Of a stretch of 64,000 nt of DNA, positions 42,428 through 53,557 are shown piece by piece. This DNA is from Stenotrophomonas bentonitica (GTDB taxonomy: Bacteria > Pseudomonadota > Gammaproteobacteria > Xanthomonadales > Xanthomonadaceae). The notes below the pieces were generated by a model. It saw only the letters and a program-made list of their open reading frames with translations. It had not been told where the DNA came from and did not search any database. Every line of letters begins with the position of its first letter. Positions within the stretch are counted from its first letter, which is position 1. The position numbers and the translations under genes are program-made. The stretch spans positions 1,860,001-1,924,000 of the forward strand of contig NZ_JAAZUH010000001.1 of assembly GCF_013185915.1 (NCBI RefSeq), written 5' to 3'.

Positions 42428-43156
42428 CTACAGATGCTTCAGATCCTGCTTCAGGCTGGCCACGCAGCGGCGGCTGACTTCCAGCGGCGCCTTGCCATGG
42501 CGCAGCACCGCCTGGACCTGGCCTGCGCCATTGCGTCGCAGTTCCACCAGCTCGTGGCGGGCGACCAGGCAGTTGCGGTGGATGCGCACGAAGCGGCTGG
42601 CGAATTCCTCTTCCAGCGACTTCAGCGATTCTTCGATCAAGTCTTCGCCACGCGCGTGGTGGACCACCACGTACTTTTCCTCGGCCTGCAGGTAATGGAT
42701 GTCCTCGACCGGAATCAGGCGCAGGCTGCCACGCAGCCGCGCGCACAGCAGCGTGCGCGCCTGCTGGCTGGGCGCCGCCGGCTGGCCGTTGCGACCGGCC
42801 AGGAACATGCGCGCACGCTCGAGTGCGGCGGCCAGTCGCTCGCTGCGCACCGGCTTCATCAGGTAGTCGATCGCCGCCGCCTCGAACGCCGACAGCGCAT
42901 GCGCGTCGTAGGCGGTGCAGAACACCACCGCCGGGCGCGGCTCGAACGTGGCCAGGTGACGCGCCGCCTCCAGCCCGTCCAATCCGGGCATGGCGATGTC
43001 CAGCAGCACCAGGTCCGGCTGCAGCTCGGCGCAGGCATGCAGGGCCTGCTCGCCGTTCTCGGCTTCGGCCACGACCTCGACCCCGGGCTGCTCCGCCAGC
43101 AGGCTGCGCAGGCGCTCGCGCGCAAGCGGTTCGTCGTCGGCGATGACCACTCTCAA
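42428..43156 (-). CDS. algR: LytTR response regulator (AlgR-like)
   Basis: 242 residues from the TTG at 43156: receiver (1-120, Asp in [13 protein letters not shown]) and C-terminal LytTR DNA-binding domain (about 140-240; [18 protein letters not shown]). The TTG is chosen because GAGGAAG lies upstream, overlapping the kinase stop, and translation from it gives [15 protein letters not shown]; a GTG two codons later is possible. AlgR regulates alginate, type IV pili and virulence in Pseudomonas, and its position between algZ and hemC is the same here. Confidence 0.85.
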   Translation of the reverse strand: MRVVIADDEPLARERLRSLLAEQPGVEVVAEAENGEQALHACAELQPDLVLLDIAMPGLDGLEAARHLATFEPRPAVVFCTAYDAHALSAFEAAAIDYLMKPVRSERLAAALERARMFLAGRNGQPAAPSQQARTLLCARLRGSLRLIPVEDIHYLQAEEKYVVVHHARGEDLIEESLKSLEEEFASRFVRIHRNCLVARHELVELRRNGAGQVQAVLRHGKAPLEVSRRCVASLKQDLKHL

Positions 43157-43166
43157 GCAGGCTTCC

Positions 43167-44213
43167 TCACTGGACGGGCACGAAGATGTCGCAGGCATAG
43201 TAGCCGTCGGCCCATGCCCCCGTCATCCGCGCGGCCGGGCCGAAGCGCCAGGCCAGGCGGTGCGCGATGTTGCGCTGTGCATGGCCGGCGCCCTGCATCA
43301 GCGGCAGCGCACGCGCTTCGGGATCGGGCGCCGGATTGCGCACCTGCAGATGCAGCAGGTTGCCTTCGCAGGCCAGTGCGATGACGATCCTGCCACCGTC
43401 CGGCAGGCGCGAGATGCCATGCAGCACCGCATTCTCCACCAACGGCTGCAGGACCAGGCGTGGCATCGGCAGGGCCAACGGCAGCGCGTCTCCACGCTGC
43501 CATTCCACCTGCAGCCGATCGCCCAGGCGCAGCGATTCGATCGACAGGTAGGCCTCGGCCAGCTCGCACTCGGCCTGCAGCGTGGAATCTCCCTCGCCCG
43601 CACCCAGCGCGGCACGGAACAGGTCGGACAAGTCCAGCACCGCGCGCTCGGCCACTTCCGGATCACGCCGGACCAGGCTGGCGATGAGGTTCATGCTGTT
43701 GAACAGGAAGTGCGGGCGGATCCGCGCCTGCAGCGCGTCGGCCTGCGCGCGCGCATTGGCCACGGTCTGCGCGCTCCAGCGGTCGCTGACGTAGAAGTAG
43801 CGCAGTGCCAGCGCCACGATCAACGCGGTCACCGTCGCGCAGCCCAGGGTGAACCGCCAGAAGCCCACGTCACCGGCGAAGCCGGTCGCGCCGAGCGCGG
43901 CAAAGAGTGCGTGCACGATGCCGGTGCACACCGCTGCGATCAGCGCCGTCATCGCCACCGCCACCACTGCGCCCAGCGCTTCCGGCAACCGCGACAACAG
44001 CGTGCGCGCGGCGCACAGGCTGACCGTGACCGCCAGCGCCAGCCACAGCGACAGCGCACTGGCCGACAGGAAGTCGGACACGCTCCACTGCCGCGTGCCA
44101 TCCGGCGCCAACGCCACCACCACAACCACCAGCTCGGCCAGGCCGAGCATCGCGCCCAGCCGCGGCAGGCGGCACAGCTCCGGCAACCACGGCTGCTGGC
44201 GCGGGTCGTTCAT
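43167..44213 (-). CDS. algZ: LytS-type sensor histidine kinase (AlgZ/FimS-like)
   Basis: 348 residues. Four predicted membrane helices (about 20-38, 45-70, 80-108, 118-140) precede a His_kinase domain with RPHFLFNSMNLIASL (phospho-His near residue 170) and a divergent HATPase (about 245-345; LVENAVLHGI). It is the partner of the downstream AlgR-like regulator; its stop overlaps that gene's ribosome site. The upstream esterase gene ends 3 nt before its start, so the three form one transcript with hemC. Confidence 0.88.
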   Translation of the reverse strand: MNDPRQQPWLPELCRLPRLGAMLGLAELVVVVVALAPDGTRQWSVSDFLSASALSLWLALAVTVSLCAARTLLSRLPEALGAVVAVAMTALIAAVCTGIVHALFAALGATGFAGDVGFWRFTLGCATVTALIVALALRYFYVSDRWSAQTVANARAQADALQARIRPHFLFNSMNLIASLVRRDPEVAERAVLDLSDLFRAALGAGEGDSTLQAECELAEAYLSIESLRLGDRLQVEWQRGDALPLALPMPRLVLQPLVENAVLHGISRLPDGGRIVIALACEGNLLHLQVRNPAPDPEARALPLMQGAGHAQRNIAHRLAWRFGPAARMTGAWADGYYACDIFVPVQ

Positions 44214-44216
44214 GGC

Positions 44217-44891
44217 TCAGGCCACGCCGAAGCGTGCGTCCAGCCAGTTGCCCAGCGCCTGGATTTCCTCGGCGCAGACCTGGTGGGCCATCGGGTAGGA
44301 ATGCCATTCCATCGGAAAGCCCAGGCTCTTCAACATGCCGGCGCTCTCCACTGCGATGCCCTGCGGGATCACCGGGTCGTGCGCGCCGTGCGCCATGAAC
44401 ACCGGCGGACGGATGCCGTCCGCCACGCGTGCATCGGCGGCGGCCTTCGGGTCCGGCAGATAGGTGGACAGCGCGATCAGCCCGGCGATGGGCCGCGTCC
44501 AGCGCAGTGCGGCGCTCAGGATGACCGCCCCGCCCTGCGAGAAACCGGCCAGCAGGATGCGTTCGGCCGGGATGCCACGCGCGATTTCGGCTTCCACCAA
44601 CGCATCCAGCGCCTGCACCGACGCGGTAACACCGGCCGCATCGGCGCGCGACGCGAAGTCCATGCTGACGATGTCGTACCACGCGCGCATCGGCACGCCG
44701 TTGTTGATGGTGATCGGCTGCACCGGTGCATGCGGAAACACGAAGCGGATCGCCGGCCAGCCCGGGCGCAGCAGCTCGGGCACGATCGGCGCGAAGTCGT
44801 GGCCATCGGCGCCCAGGCCGTGCAGCCAGATCACGGCCCATTGCGGGTTGGCGGCGGTTTCGTTGACTACGGTTTCCAGCGTGTGCGACAT
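44217..44891 (-). CDS. Alpha/beta hydrolase, carboxylesterase/phospholipase family
   Basis: 224 residues. A complete catalytic triad: Ser118 in GFSQGG, Asp172 in HGAHDPVIP and His203 in YPMAHQVC; the oxyanion region is WLHGLGADGHDF. It matches the small cytosolic carboxylesterases (EstB/YpfH, acyl-protein thioesterase-like). The substrate is unknown. The ATG at 44891 is preferred over an upstream in-frame start because homology begins there. First gene of the run leading to algZ-algR-hemC. Confidence 0.9.
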   Translation of the reverse strand: MSHTLETVVNETAANPQWAVIWLHGLGADGHDFAPIVPELLRPGWPAIRFVFPHAPVQPITINNGVPMRAWYDIVSMDFASRADAAGVTASVQALDALVEAEIARGIPAERILLAGFSQGGAVILSAALRWTRPIAGLIALSTYLPDPKAAADARVADGIRPPVFMAHGAHDPVIPQGIAVESAGMLKSLGFPMEWHSYPMAHQVCAEEIQALGNWLDARFGVA

Positions 44892-44943
44892 CAAGCGGCT
44901 CCAGAACGTTCTGGCCGCATTATGGGGCACGCGGAGCGCCGGA

Positions 44944-46848
44944 TCAGTGTCCGGCGCGTTCGGCCGCCGCGCGGCGCAGTTCCGCAGCGCGTACCAGGAT
45001 CGTCGGCGGGCTGGTCTCTTCGGGGATTTCCATCAGCCGCAGGCGGTGCAGCAGCTGGCCGGCACGACGGTCGGAGGTCAGCGCAACCACCGGGATCGCC
45101 AGCACCATGCCCACCACCACCGGCGCCATCCAGGCGGCCAGCGACGGCGACACCGCATAGGCCAGCACGCCCATGAACAGACCGAACACGCTCAAGCCGC
45201 CATAGCCCTTGATCAGCGCCGGCCAGGAAATGCCGCCATCGTCGCGCTGCTGCGCGTCCCAGCCCGAATCCTTGCCGGCCAGCACTTCGGCCACGCCGCG
45301 CGACTGCACGTACATCACCACCGGCGCCATCAGTGCGGCCAGCACGGTTTCCAGCAGCATCGACACGAATGCACGGATGCCGCCGCCGCAGCCCCGGCGT
45401 TCGGCCGGATCCAGCAGCATGGCGAAGTAGCCCAGCACCTTGGGCAGCAGCAGCACCGCCATGGTGATCGCGAACATGCGGATCACCTGGGTTTCGTCCT
45501 GCTGGCGCCAGTACACGCCGGGCGAAAGATGCAGCACTTCGCTGAAGTCGATGCCACCCTGGAACAGCGGAATGGCAATGCCGATCAGCATCAGCATCGC
45601 CCACATCGGCGCGGTGAAGTAATGCCCGATGCCGATCATCATGTGCATGCGGCTGACCCAGTGCAGGCCGCGCGAACCCACCACCTTGGCGTGCTGCAGG
45701 TTGCCCTGGCACCAGCGGCGGTCGCGCACCAGCATGTCGGTCAGGGTCGGCGGACCTTCTTCATAGCTGCCCTTGAGGTAGGGCACCATGTGCGTGGCCC
45801 AGCCGCCGCGACGCATCAGCGCCGCCTCCACGAAGTCATGGCTGAGCACGTGCCCGCCAAACGGCTGCCGACCCGGCAGCGGCGGCAGGCCCGCGTTTTC
45901 GGCAAAGGCCTCGGTGCGGATCACCGCGTTGTGGCCCCAGTAGTTGCTCTCGGCGCCGTGCCACCACGCCACGCCACGGCCGATCACCGGGCCATACACA
46001 CGCCCGCCGAACTGCTGCATGCGTGCGAACAGGGTGCGCCCGCCGATCACCGCCGGCAGGGTCTGGATCAGGCCCACGTCCGGGTTGTGCTCCATGCCGG
46101 CGACCAGGCGCACGATGGTGTCGCCGGTCATCAGGCTGTCCGCGTCCAGGATCAGCATCTGCGGATAGCCGGCGCCGAAGCGGCGCACCCAGTCGGCGAT
46201 GTTGCCGGCCTTGCGCCCGCTGTTGCTGCCGCGGCGGCGATAGAACAGGCGCTCGTGCCCGCCCACGGCCGCGCACAGCTCGGCGAAGGCCTCTTCCTCG
46301 GCCGCGCCGATGTCCTCGCGACGGGTGTCGCTGAGCACGTAGAAGTCGAACTGCTCCAGCTGCCCGGTGCTGGCCACCGACTCGTAGATGGCCTGCAGCC
46401 CGGCCAGCAGGCGGCGCGGGTCTTCGTTGTAGGTCGGCATCAGCAGCGCGGTGCGGGTATGCACCTGCGGCAGGGGCTCGTCGGGGTCGATGCCCAGCTT
46501 GTAGCCCCGGTCGAACACGGCGGTGAGGAAGCCGGCCAGTGCACCGGCGAACGACAGCGCGATCCAGGCGAACAGCGCCACGAACAGCACCAGCAGGCAG
46601 CCTTCCAGCACGGTGATGCCGTTGACCGCGAGCACCTTCCACATCATCGCGGTGGCGGCGACGGTCATCGCGGCGGTACCACCAAAGATGTAGAAGCGGC
46701 GCAGGGCGATCATGCGCGGCGCGGTGCGCTGGCGCGCTACCTGCAGGCGTCCGTCGACGAAGCTCTGTTCGGGCATGCCCAGCGGGGTTTCGGCAGGCAG
46801 CACGGACCGCCCCGCATCAAGGGCGGTATTGACGTCCTGCACACTCAT
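44944..46848 (-). CDS. opgH: Glucans biosynthesis glucosyltransferase H
   Basis: 634 residues. An inner-membrane GT2 enzyme that makes osmoregulated periplasmic glucans from UDP-glucose. Two N-terminal helices (about 50-100), a cytoplasmic catalytic domain (about 115-400; [36 protein letters not shown]) and several C-terminal helices (410-590) are visible. It is shorter than the E. coli protein (847), mainly at the N-terminus. opgG is not adjacent, so the pair is split. Confidence 0.95.
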   Translation of the reverse strand: MSVQDVNTALDAGRSVLPAETPLGMPEQSFVDGRLQVARQRTAPRMIALRRFYIFGGTAAMTVAATAMMWKVLAVNGITVLEGCLLVLFVALFAWIALSFAGALAGFLTAVFDRGYKLGIDPDEPLPQVHTRTALLMPTYNEDPRRLLAGLQAIYESVASTGQLEQFDFYVLSDTRREDIGAAEEEAFAELCAAVGGHERLFYRRRGSNSGRKAGNIADWVRRFGAGYPQMLILDADSLMTGDTIVRLVAGMEHNPDVGLIQTLPAVIGGRTLFARMQQFGGRVYGPVIGRGVAWWHGAESNYWGHNAVIRTEAFAENAGLPPLPGRQPFGGHVLSHDFVEAALMRRGGWATHMVPYLKGSYEEGPPTLTDMLVRDRRWCQGNLQHAKVVGSRGLHWVSRMHMMIGIGHYFTAPMWAMLMLIGIAIPLFQGGIDFSEVLHLSPGVYWRQQDETQVIRMFAITMAVLLLPKVLGYFAMLLDPAERRGCGGGIRAFVSMLLETVLAALMAPVVMYVQSRGVAEVLAGKDSGWDAQQRDDGGISWPALIKGYGGLSVFGLFMGVLAYAVSPSLAAWMAPVVVGMVLAIPVVALTSDRRAGQLLHRLRLMEIPEETSPPTILVRAAELRRAAAERAGH

Positions 46849-47204
46849 GCGTGGCTATCCTGCGCGGCCGCGCGGCCGTGGGCGGCGGCGGGCTGATGTC
46901 TGTGACTGGCGGAACCCACGTACTCTCCAACGGCGCTGAGGCGAAAAATGCGGCCCAGCATAGGGGGGCAAATGTAAGCCGAGCGCGAAGGGCCTTTCGG
47001 TCGATTCCCCCCATTCAGCAAAGTGGAGAGGGATCAAAGCGGGTCAGTTGCGACAACGCGCTGCAACCCTTGCGGCACAAGGCTTTGCCTATTCAGGCGG
47101 ATCGGGGGCGCGCGGCCAGCCGGTTCAAGCAGTGTCGGGGCCACCGCCGGGAACCGGTCGTCCTCGACCCCCGATTGCGCAGATCAAGCCCCCCAGGAGC
47201 CGGC
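46849..47204. other. Non-coding region upstream of opgH
   Basis: About 356 nt with no convincing gene on either strand; codon use in all frames is unlike the neighbours. It must hold the opgH promoter, but I find only a weak TATGCT in the minus orientation near 46960. A 10-bp palindrome GAGCCGGCTC sits at 47197-47206, at the stop of the small gene. Confidence 0.5.
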
Positions 47205-47384
47205 TCAGGCCGTGGCAGCGTCAACGGCGACGTCGGTCGCCTGCTGCGGCTGCGCCAGTGCGCGCAGGCCGACATGGGAAAACTGCAGGTGGGCCAACAG
47301 GTGCTGCGCCTGGGTGGCAACCGGGCACGGCAGGATGCGCGGGCCGGCCTCGGGGCGCTCAGGGGACATCACTACGCTCGACAT
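47205..47384 (-). CDS. Candidate small protein of 59 residues
   Basis: An ATG frame (MSSVVMSPERPEAGPRILPC...) with strongly biased, high-GC3 codons (CTG, GCC, CGC, CAG) matching genuine genes of the window, unlike the surrounding gap. GAGAAA lies about 10 nt upstream as a weak ribosome site. The product is soluble, His/Gln/Ala-rich, with one Cys; no family recognised. It lies alone between the chemoreceptor gene and opgH, on the same strand as both. Confidence 0.5.
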   Translation of the reverse strand: MSSVVMSPERPEAGPRILPCPVATQAQHLLAHLQFSHVGLRALAQPQQATDVAVDAATA

Positions 47385-47502
47385 GGTCTGATTTTTCTCG
47401 GTGCATTCCAGTTCGCCGCAGGGCTCCGTGCCGCGCGGAATGCGCACCCTATATCAATTCATGGACGAATGTGTGACGGCACATCCGCCCGGCCTGGTCG
47501 GG

Positions 47503-50031
47503 CTACGCCGCATGGGCGACCGGCGCCGGGGCGGAGGCGCCCCCGACGGTGCGGAAGATCGCCACGGCGGTGCCCAGGTGCTGCGCCTGCTCTTCCATCG
47601 CACGCGCTGCAGCGGTGGCTTCTTCCACCAGCGCCGCGTTCTGCTGGGTGGTTTCGTCCATCTGGGTGATGGTCTGGTTGACCTGCTCGATGCCCGCCGA
47701 CTGTTCCTTCGACGCGGCGGAGATCTCGGCCATGATGTCGTTGACCCGACTCACGCCGCTGACGATTTCTTCCATGGTGCGGCCGGCGGCCTGCACCAGC
47801 GCCGAGCCTTCGGTCACCTGTTCCACCGAGTCGTCGATCAGCTGCTTGATCTCCTTGGCCGCACCGGCCGAGCGCTGCGCCAGCGCGCGCACTTCCGAAG
47901 CGACCACCGCGAAGCCGCGGCCCTGCTCACCGGCGCGCGCGGCCTCGACGGCCGCATTGAGCGCCAGGATGTTGGTCTGGAACGCGATACCGTCAATGAC
48001 CGAAATGATCTCGGCGATGCGCTTCGAGGCCGCTTCGATGCCGGCCATCGTGGTCACCACCTGGCCGACCACCTGCCCACCCTGCGCGGCCACCTCGGCA
48101 GCGCCGGCCGCCAGCCGGTTGGCCTGCACCGCATGGTCCGCGTTCTGGCGCACGGTCGAGGTGAGTTCCTCCATGGACGCGGCGGTTTCTTCCAGGCTCG
48201 CCGCCTGCTGCTCTGTGCGTCGCGACAGGTCGCTGTTGCCCGAGGCGATTTCACCGGCGGCCAGGTTGATGCTGCCGGTGGCCTGCTGGATACGGCCCAC
48301 GATGTCGGTCAACTGGCTGACCGTGGTATCGGCGTCGTCGCGCATCTGCGCGAACACCCCATGGAATTCGCCGTGCATGCGCGCGGTCAGGTCGCCGACC
48401 GCGATCGCGCGCAGCAGCGTGGAAATCTGCTGCAGGTTGTGGTCGCTGACCTGCATCATGGTGTTGAGGTTTTCGACCATGGCGCGGAAGTCGTGCTTGA
48501 AGCGCACCGCATCGCCACGCTGGCTGAAATCGCCCCGCGCAGCGGCACCGGCCAGGTCGCCGATCTGGGAATTGATCGCACGCAGGTTGGCCTTGGTGGT
48601 ATCCATCGCCTCGGTGAAGGCCGCCTGCTCGCCAGGCAGACGGTCCATGTCCGGCGAGAGATCGCCCACTGCGTAACGCTGCATCACGTCAACCAGTCGA
48701 CGGGTCACTGCGATGTTCGCCCCCACCAGCTGGTTGGTGTCGGCAACCATGCGCCCGTACTCACCCGGGAACGCATCTGCGTCCATGCGGAAACCGAGCT
48801 CGCCCCCCTCGTGGCGGCGTGCCATCTCACCCTGCGCGGCCATCACCGCGCGCAGCTGGCCGCGCATGCGCTGCATCGATTCGAGCAGGCGCCCCACTTC
48901 GTCGTCGCGCGCAGCCGGCAGCGCACTGTCCAGCCTGCCGTCGGCAATGTCGGCAGACAACCGCACTGCGTCGGCCAACGGTCGGATCGCCTGCCGGCGC
49001 AGCAGCAGGTACACGCTCGCACTGAGCACCAGCGCCGCCCCCAGGCCAACACCCAGGATGATCCACAGCAGCGCTCGCGCCTGCGCCGTGATCAGGGCAT
49101 ACGGAACGATCACGCCCAGCGCGAAGCGCTCCTGGCTGCTGCCCACGCGAAGCGGCACATAGGCCTTCACGTTGCCGGCGGCATCGGGCTCGAAGGCTTC
49201 GAAGCGCTTGTCGCTGGCAACTGCCGCCAGGATCCCGGCAGTCAATGCGTCGTCCCGACGCTGCCCGATCTGCTTGGCGTCCCGTGCCGCCAGCACGATG
49301 CCGCCCGGCGAAATCAGCTCCACATGACCCTGCCCCATGGGACGCAGCGCCGCCAGTCGCTCCTGGAGCGCGGCAAGCCCGACGTCCACGGTCACCACGC
49401 CGAGGAATCCGCCCTGATCCAGCACCGGGGTCGACAAGGTGCTCATCAGCACCTGTTTCCCCCCGATCTCGTACTGGTACGGTTCGCTCACGGTCTGCCG
49501 CTTCAGTTCGCGCGGGCGCAGGTACCAGTCACCGTCCCCGGGCACGTCATAGCCCTTCAGCACGTCCTGCACCGGCGTACCGTCCTGCCAGGCCCAGTAG
49601 CTCATGAAGCGGCCGGTGGCGTCGTGCGCCTCGGCACCGACGAAATCGGCATCCTTTCCATCAAACGCCTGCGGCTCCCAGAGCATGCCCATGCCGGCCC
49701 ATTCCGGGTGCGACTGCACCTGCTGGCGCAGCACCTGCGCGGCGGTGGACCGGGTCAGGCCGCCCGCCTGGTGCTGCACGACCAGGCTGTCGGCCAGCGC
49801 CTGGCTGGTGGCAAAGGCAGCGGCCAGGTCGGCGCCGACCCGGCGCGATTCCGCTTCCGCCTCGCTTTCCATGGTCCGCTGCGAAGACGCCAGCAGTGCC
49901 TGGCTGGCCTCGTGGTAGCTCAGCGCGGCGGTAACGCCGAAGCAGAGCATGGCGATCAGGGCGGTACCCAGCATCAGACGGTTGGCGATGCTGCCGGGGC
50001 GCTTGGAGGCAACGGAAGGAGACGCGGACAT
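47503..50031 (-). CDS. Methyl-accepting chemotaxis protein with periplasmic dCache-like sensor
   Basis: 842 residues. TM1 (about 19-40), a large periplasmic Cache-type sensor (45-310; [21 protein letters not shown]), TM2 (about 318-342), HAMP region plus an extra cytoplasmic spacer (345-560), then the signalling domain (570-815) with the hairpin tip core [20 protein letters not shown]. It lacks a C-terminal NWETF-type CheR tether. It should signal to CheA/CheW encoded elsewhere. The start is taken as ATG 50031 (GGA upstream); ATG 50055 in the same frame lies within a small hairpin and is less likely. Confidence 0.92.
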   Translation of the reverse strand: MSASPSVASKRPGSIANRLMLGTALIAMLCFGVTAALSYHEASQALLASSQRTMESEAEAESRRVGADLAAAFATSQALADSLVVQHQAGGLTRSTAAQVLRQQVQSHPEWAGMGMLWEPQAFDGKDADFVGAEAHDATGRFMSYWAWQDGTPVQDVLKGYDVPGDGDWYLRPRELKRQTVSEPYQYEIGGKQVLMSTLSTPVLDQGGFLGVVTVDVGLAALQERLAALRPMGQGHVELISPGGIVLAARDAKQIGQRRDDALTAGILAAVASDKRFEAFEPDAAGNVKAYVPLRVGSSQERFALGVIVPYALITAQARALLWIILGVGLGAALVLSASVYLLLRRQAIRPLADAVRLSADIADGRLDSALPAARDDEVGRLLESMQRMRGQLRAVMAAQGEMARRHEGGELGFRMDADAFPGEYGRMVADTNQLVGANIAVTRRLVDVMQRYAVGDLSPDMDRLPGEQAAFTEAMDTTKANLRAINSQIGDLAGAAARGDFSQRGDAVRFKHDFRAMVENLNTMMQVSDHNLQQISTLLRAIAVGDLTARMHGEFHGVFAQMRDDADTTVSQLTDIVGRIQQATGSINLAAGEIASGNSDLSRRTEQQAASLEETAASMEELTSTVRQNADHAVQANRLAAGAAEVAAQGGQVVGQVVTTMAGIEAASKRIAEIISVIDGIAFQTNILALNAAVEAARAGEQGRGFAVVASEVRALAQRSAGAAKEIKQLIDDSVEQVTEGSALVQAAGRTMEEIVSGVSRVNDIMAEISAASKEQSAGIEQVNQTITQMDETTQQNAALVEEATAAARAMEEQAQHLGTAVAIFRTVGGASAPAPVAHAA

Positions 50032-50108
50032 GCGGGGGAAATCCAGGGGAGTCATCCCCCGGTAACGGCGCTGTGCTACCGATGTTGAGGGCCGAATCCT
50101 GACCCGGT

Positions 50109-51584
50109 TCAGTGACCGCCGGGGGCAGCACCCTCTGACTGCGGCCGGCCCAGGCGCTCCACCAGGGTCTGGCTGGCCGCGTTGAGACCCACCACCTCCA
50201 CCTGCGCACCGTGCGCGCGCAGCTTGGCCGTGACCCGGTCCAGCGCGCCCACCGCGCTCAGGTCCCAGAAGTGGGCATGGGTCAGGTCGATCACCACCCG
50301 CGCCGGGACGTGCTGGTAGTCGATGCTTTCGGCGAACTGGCCGGCCGAGGCGAAGAACACCTGGCCGCTGACCCGGTAGATGCGCACGCCGTCGGCGTCC
50401 ACCTCATCGGCTACCACCAGCAGCCGGCCCACCTTGCGCGCGAAGAACAGCGCCGAGAGCAGCACGCCGGTCAATACGCCCTTGGCCAGGTCGTGGGTGG
50501 CCACCGTCACCACCACCGTGGCCACCATCACCACCGAGGAGCTCTTCGGGTGCAGGCGGAATTCGGCGAACGAGCGCCAGTGGAAGGTGCCGATGCTGAC
50601 CATGATCATCACCGCGACCAGCGCCGCCATCGGAATCTGCCGCACCCACTCCGCGCCGTACACCACCAGCAGCAGCAACAGCACCCCGGCCCACAGGCAC
50701 GACAGGCGACCACGCCCGCCGGAGGACACGTTGATGACCGACTGGCCGATCATCGCGCAGCCGCCCATGCCGCCGAACAAACCGGCGGTGATGTTGGCCA
50801 GGCCCTGCCCCGCGCACTCCCGGTTGCGCTGGCTGGGCGTGTCGGTCATGTCTTCGACGATCTGCGCGGTCATCATCGATTCGAGCAGGCCCACCACCGC
50901 CAGCGTGGCCGACACCGGCAGCAGCAGCTTCAAGGTGTCCCAGGTCAGCGGCACGTCCGGGAACAGGAACACCGGCAGGCTGTCGGGCAGCGCGCCCATG
51001 TCGCCCACCGTGCGCACGTCCCAGTGCAGCCCGATCGACAACGCGGTCAGCACCACGATCGCGACCAGCGCCGAGGGCACTGCCCGGGTCAGGCGCGGCA
51101 GCAGGTAAATGATCGCCAGGCCGGCGGCGCACACCGCCCAGACCTGCCAGGAGCGGCCGATCAGCTCGGGCATCTGCGCCAGGAAGATCAGGATGGCCAA
51201 GGCGTTGACGAAGCCGGTGATGACCGAGCGCGACACGAAGCGCATCAGCGCACCGAGTTTCAACGCGCCCGCGATGATCTGCAGCAGACCGGCCAGGATC
51301 GTCGCCGCCAGCAGGTACTGCAGCCCGTGGTCCTTGACCAGGTCGACCATCACCAGCGCCATGGCGCCGGTCGCGGCCGAGATCATGCCCGGCCGGCCAC
51401 CGGCGATGGCGGTGACCACCGCGATGCAGAACGAGGCGTACAGGCCGACCTTGGGGTCGACCCCGGCAATGATGGAAAAGGCGATCGCCTCGGGGATCAG
51501 CGCAAGCGCGACCACGGTGCCGGACAGCAGGTCACCGCGGATGTTGCCGAGCCATTGCTGGCGCAGCGGGTAGGAAACGGACAT
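50109..51584 (-). CDS. SulP-family anion transporter with STAS domain
   Basis: 491 residues. About 11-12 membrane helices (15-385) with the SulP signature near the N-terminus ([25 protein letters not shown]), then a cytoplasmic STAS domain (about 400-480; [19 protein letters not shown]). Bacterial SulP proteins move sulfate, bicarbonate or dicarboxylates with H+ or Na+. It follows the stressosome operon by 32 nt on the same strand and also carries a STAS fold, so cotranscription and cross-talk are conceivable, though that is inference. Confidence 0.9.
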   Translation of the reverse strand: MSVSYPLRQQWLGNIRGDLLSGTVVALALIPEAIAFSIIAGVDPKVGLYASFCIAVVTAIAGGRPGMISAATGAMALVMVDLVKDHGLQYLLAATILAGLLQIIAGALKLGALMRFVSRSVITGFVNALAILIFLAQMPELIGRSWQVWAVCAAGLAIIYLLPRLTRAVPSALVAIVVLTALSIGLHWDVRTVGDMGALPDSLPVFLFPDVPLTWDTLKLLLPVSATLAVVGLLESMMTAQIVEDMTDTPSQRNRECAGQGLANITAGLFGGMGGCAMIGQSVINVSSGGRGRLSCLWAGVLLLLLVVYGAEWVRQIPMAALVAVMIMVSIGTFHWRSFAEFRLHPKSSSVVMVATVVVTVATHDLAKGVLTGVLLSALFFARKVGRLLVVADEVDADGVRIYRVSGQVFFASAGQFAESIDYQHVPARVVIDLTHAHFWDLSAVGALDRVTAKLRAHGAQVEVVGLNAASQTLVERLGRPQSEGAAPGGH

Positions 51585-51616
51585 GAGGGGGCCGGGACGA
51601 CGTCAGAAGGGCGCCA

Positions 51617-53557
51617 TCATACCGACCCGAACATGCTCCTCACGCTGCGCAGCAGGTCGTGCACGCTGAACGGCTTGGGCAGCAGCGACATGCCCTCGCC
51701 CAGGAATTCGTGCCGGACCGCGGCGCTTTCGGTGTAGCCGGTGATGAACAGCACCGGCAGGGCCGGGCGCAGAGCGCGGGCGGCGTCAGCCAGCTCGCGG
51801 CCGTTCATGCCGGGCAGGCCGACGTCGGACAGCAGCAGCTGCACCTCCCGTCCGGAGTGCAGCTCCAGCAGCGCCTGCTGGGCGTTGGTGGCCTCCACCA
51901 CCTGGTAGCCGGATTCGACCAGCATCTCGCGCACCATCATCCGCACCGACTCGGTGTCATCCACCAGCAGGATGCGCTCGGCGTGGCCGCGCTGTACCGG
52001 CGCCGGCGCGGCCGGCGCTTCTGCTGCTGCCTCACGGCCTTCCGGCAGCAGCAGTTCGATCTCGGTACCCTCGCCGGGCTCGCTGGCGATGCGGGCGCTG
52101 CCGCCGGACTGGCGGGCGAAACCGTAGGTCATCGACAGGCCCAGGCCGGTGCCCTCGCCCTGCGGCTTGGTGGTGAAGAAGGGCTCGAACACCTTGCCGC
52201 GCAGCTCCAGCGGAATGCCAGTGCCGTTGTCGATCACCTTGACGCTGATGTAGTCGCCGGGGGACAGCTCGTGGTCGCGGTCGATGTGGGTTCGACTGGC
52301 ACGCAGCCGTATCAGGCCCTGCCCCGCCAACGCGTCGCGCGCATTGATCACCAGGTTGAGCATGACATTCTCGAACTGGTTGGCGTCGGCCACCGCCACC
52401 AGCGGATCGGCGCCCAGCTCCAGTTCCAGCTCGATGTTCTCGCCGATCGAACGGCGCAGCATGTCTTCCAGCGAGCGGACCCGGGCGACCACGTCGAAGG
52501 GCTGGGGGTCCAGCGGCTGCTTGCGCGCGAAGGCAAGCATGCGCTGGGTCAGCCCCGCAGCGCGGTGCGCCGAAGCGGTAGCGATATCCACGTAGCGGCT
52601 GGCCTTGTCCCACTTGCCGCTGCTGGCCGCGATCTCGATCATGTCCAGGCCGGAAATGATGGTGGTCAGCAGGTTGTTGAAGTCGTGCGCGATGCCGCCG
52701 GTAAGCTGGCCCAGCGAGTCCATCTTCTGCGCCTGCATCAGCTCCATTTCGGTGCGCTCACGCTCGGCGATCTGGAAGGCCAGCTCGCTGTTGGCGCTCT
52801 CCAGCTCCTGGCGCTGTTCCAGCTCGCGCACATGGCGTTCGGTGATGTCTTCCACCAGCACCAGGCCCAGGCCCGGCGCGCTGTAGGGCGTGACCCGCCA
52901 TTCGGTCATGCGACGGCTGCCGAGCAACGGCAGCGCGAACGTGCCCTGCCAGCGTTCGCCCTCGGCCAGTGCGACCTTCAACGCGCTCATCGCGCCGACC
53001 TGGTGATCCAGCAACGATTCGATCTCGCCTTCACCGAGGTGCCCCCCCAGCAGGCGCTTGAACGCATCGTTGGATTCTTGCACCTGCAAGTGACCATCGA
53101 GCACCGCGATCGGCGTGCTGACCTGGCGGAAAATCTCACCGAAACGTGCCTCGGCCTCACGCAGCGCGTCTTCGGCGCGACGGGCACGCAGCAGGCTGCG
53201 CAGCGTGGCCAGCAGCACGTCCGGATCGACCGGGTGGATCAGGTAAGCATCAGCGCCTGCGTTCAGACCGGTAATCAGGTCACCGGTGGCGATCGACGCC
53301 GCCGACACGTGCACCACCGGCAGCAACTGCAGGCGCGGGTCGGCGCGCAGTTCGCGCACCACGTCGAAACCACTCATATCGGGCAGGTTGACGTCCAGCA
53401 CCAGCGCGCCGAAATCCTGCTCCCTGAGCTGGACCAGGCCTTCACCGCCGGTCCCCGCTTCTTCCACGCGGAAGCCGTGATGCTCCAGCACCCGGCGCAC
53501 GGAATAGCGGGTCACCGCGTTGTCGTCGACAATCAGGATCCGGTCACGCGTTGGCAT
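51617..53557 (-). CDS. Hybrid kinase: REC-PAS-HisKA-HATPase-REC
   Basis: 646 residues. An N-terminal receiver (1-120, Asp in [15 protein letters not shown]), PAS (about 140-255), HisKA with His291 ([14 protein letters not shown]), HATPase (about 340-500; [11 protein letters not shown]) and a C-terminal receiver (about 525-640, [13 protein letters not shown]). A receiver at the front means it can be switched by another kinase, most simply the product of the gene just upstream, with which it overlaps by 14 nt. Last gene of the stressosome operon; no DNA-binding or enzymatic output is present, so a further regulator must act downstream. Confidence 0.9.
   Translation of the reverse strand: MPTRDRILIVDDNAVTRYSVRRVLEHHGFRVEEAGTGGEGLVQLREQDFGALVLDVNLPDMSGFDVVRELRADPRLQLLPVVHVSAASIATGDLITGLNAGADAYLIHPVDPDVLLATLRSLLRARRAEDALREAEARFGEIFRQVSTPIAVLDGHLQVQESNDAFKRLLGGHLGEGEIESLLDHQVGAMSALKVALAEGERWQGTFALPLLGSRRMTEWRVTPYSAPGLGLVLVEDITERHVRELEQRQELESANSELAFQIAERERTEMELMQAQKMDSLGQLTGGIAHDFNNLLTTIISGLDMIEIAASSGKWDKASRYVDIATASAHRAAGLTQRMLAFARKQPLDPQPFDVVARVRSLEDMLRRSIGENIELELELGADPLVAVADANQFENVMLNLVINARDALAGQGLIRLRASRTHIDRDHELSPGDYISVKVIDNGTGIPLELRGKVFEPFFTTKPQGEGTGLGLSMTYGFARQSGGSARIASEPGEGTEIELLLPEGREAAAEAPAAPAPVQRGHAERILLVDDTESVRMMVREMLVESGYQVVEATNAQQALLELHSGREVQLLLSDVGLPGMNGRELADAARALRPALPVLFITGYTESAAVRHEFLGEGMSLLPKPFSVHDLLRSVRSMFGSV

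Noticed and set aside
49986..50055. Chemoreceptor start at ATG 50055
   Set aside because: The codon overlaps a 5-bp hairpin (GGGGA/TCCCC) and has no usable ribosome site; ATG 50031 gives a normal N-terminus before the first membrane helix.
47401..50088. Long open frame on the plus strand opposite the chemoreceptor
   Set aside because: It mirrors the high-GC3 chemoreceptor gene, is very rich in His/Gln/Arg, and has no homology-like motifs. It is a shadow frame.
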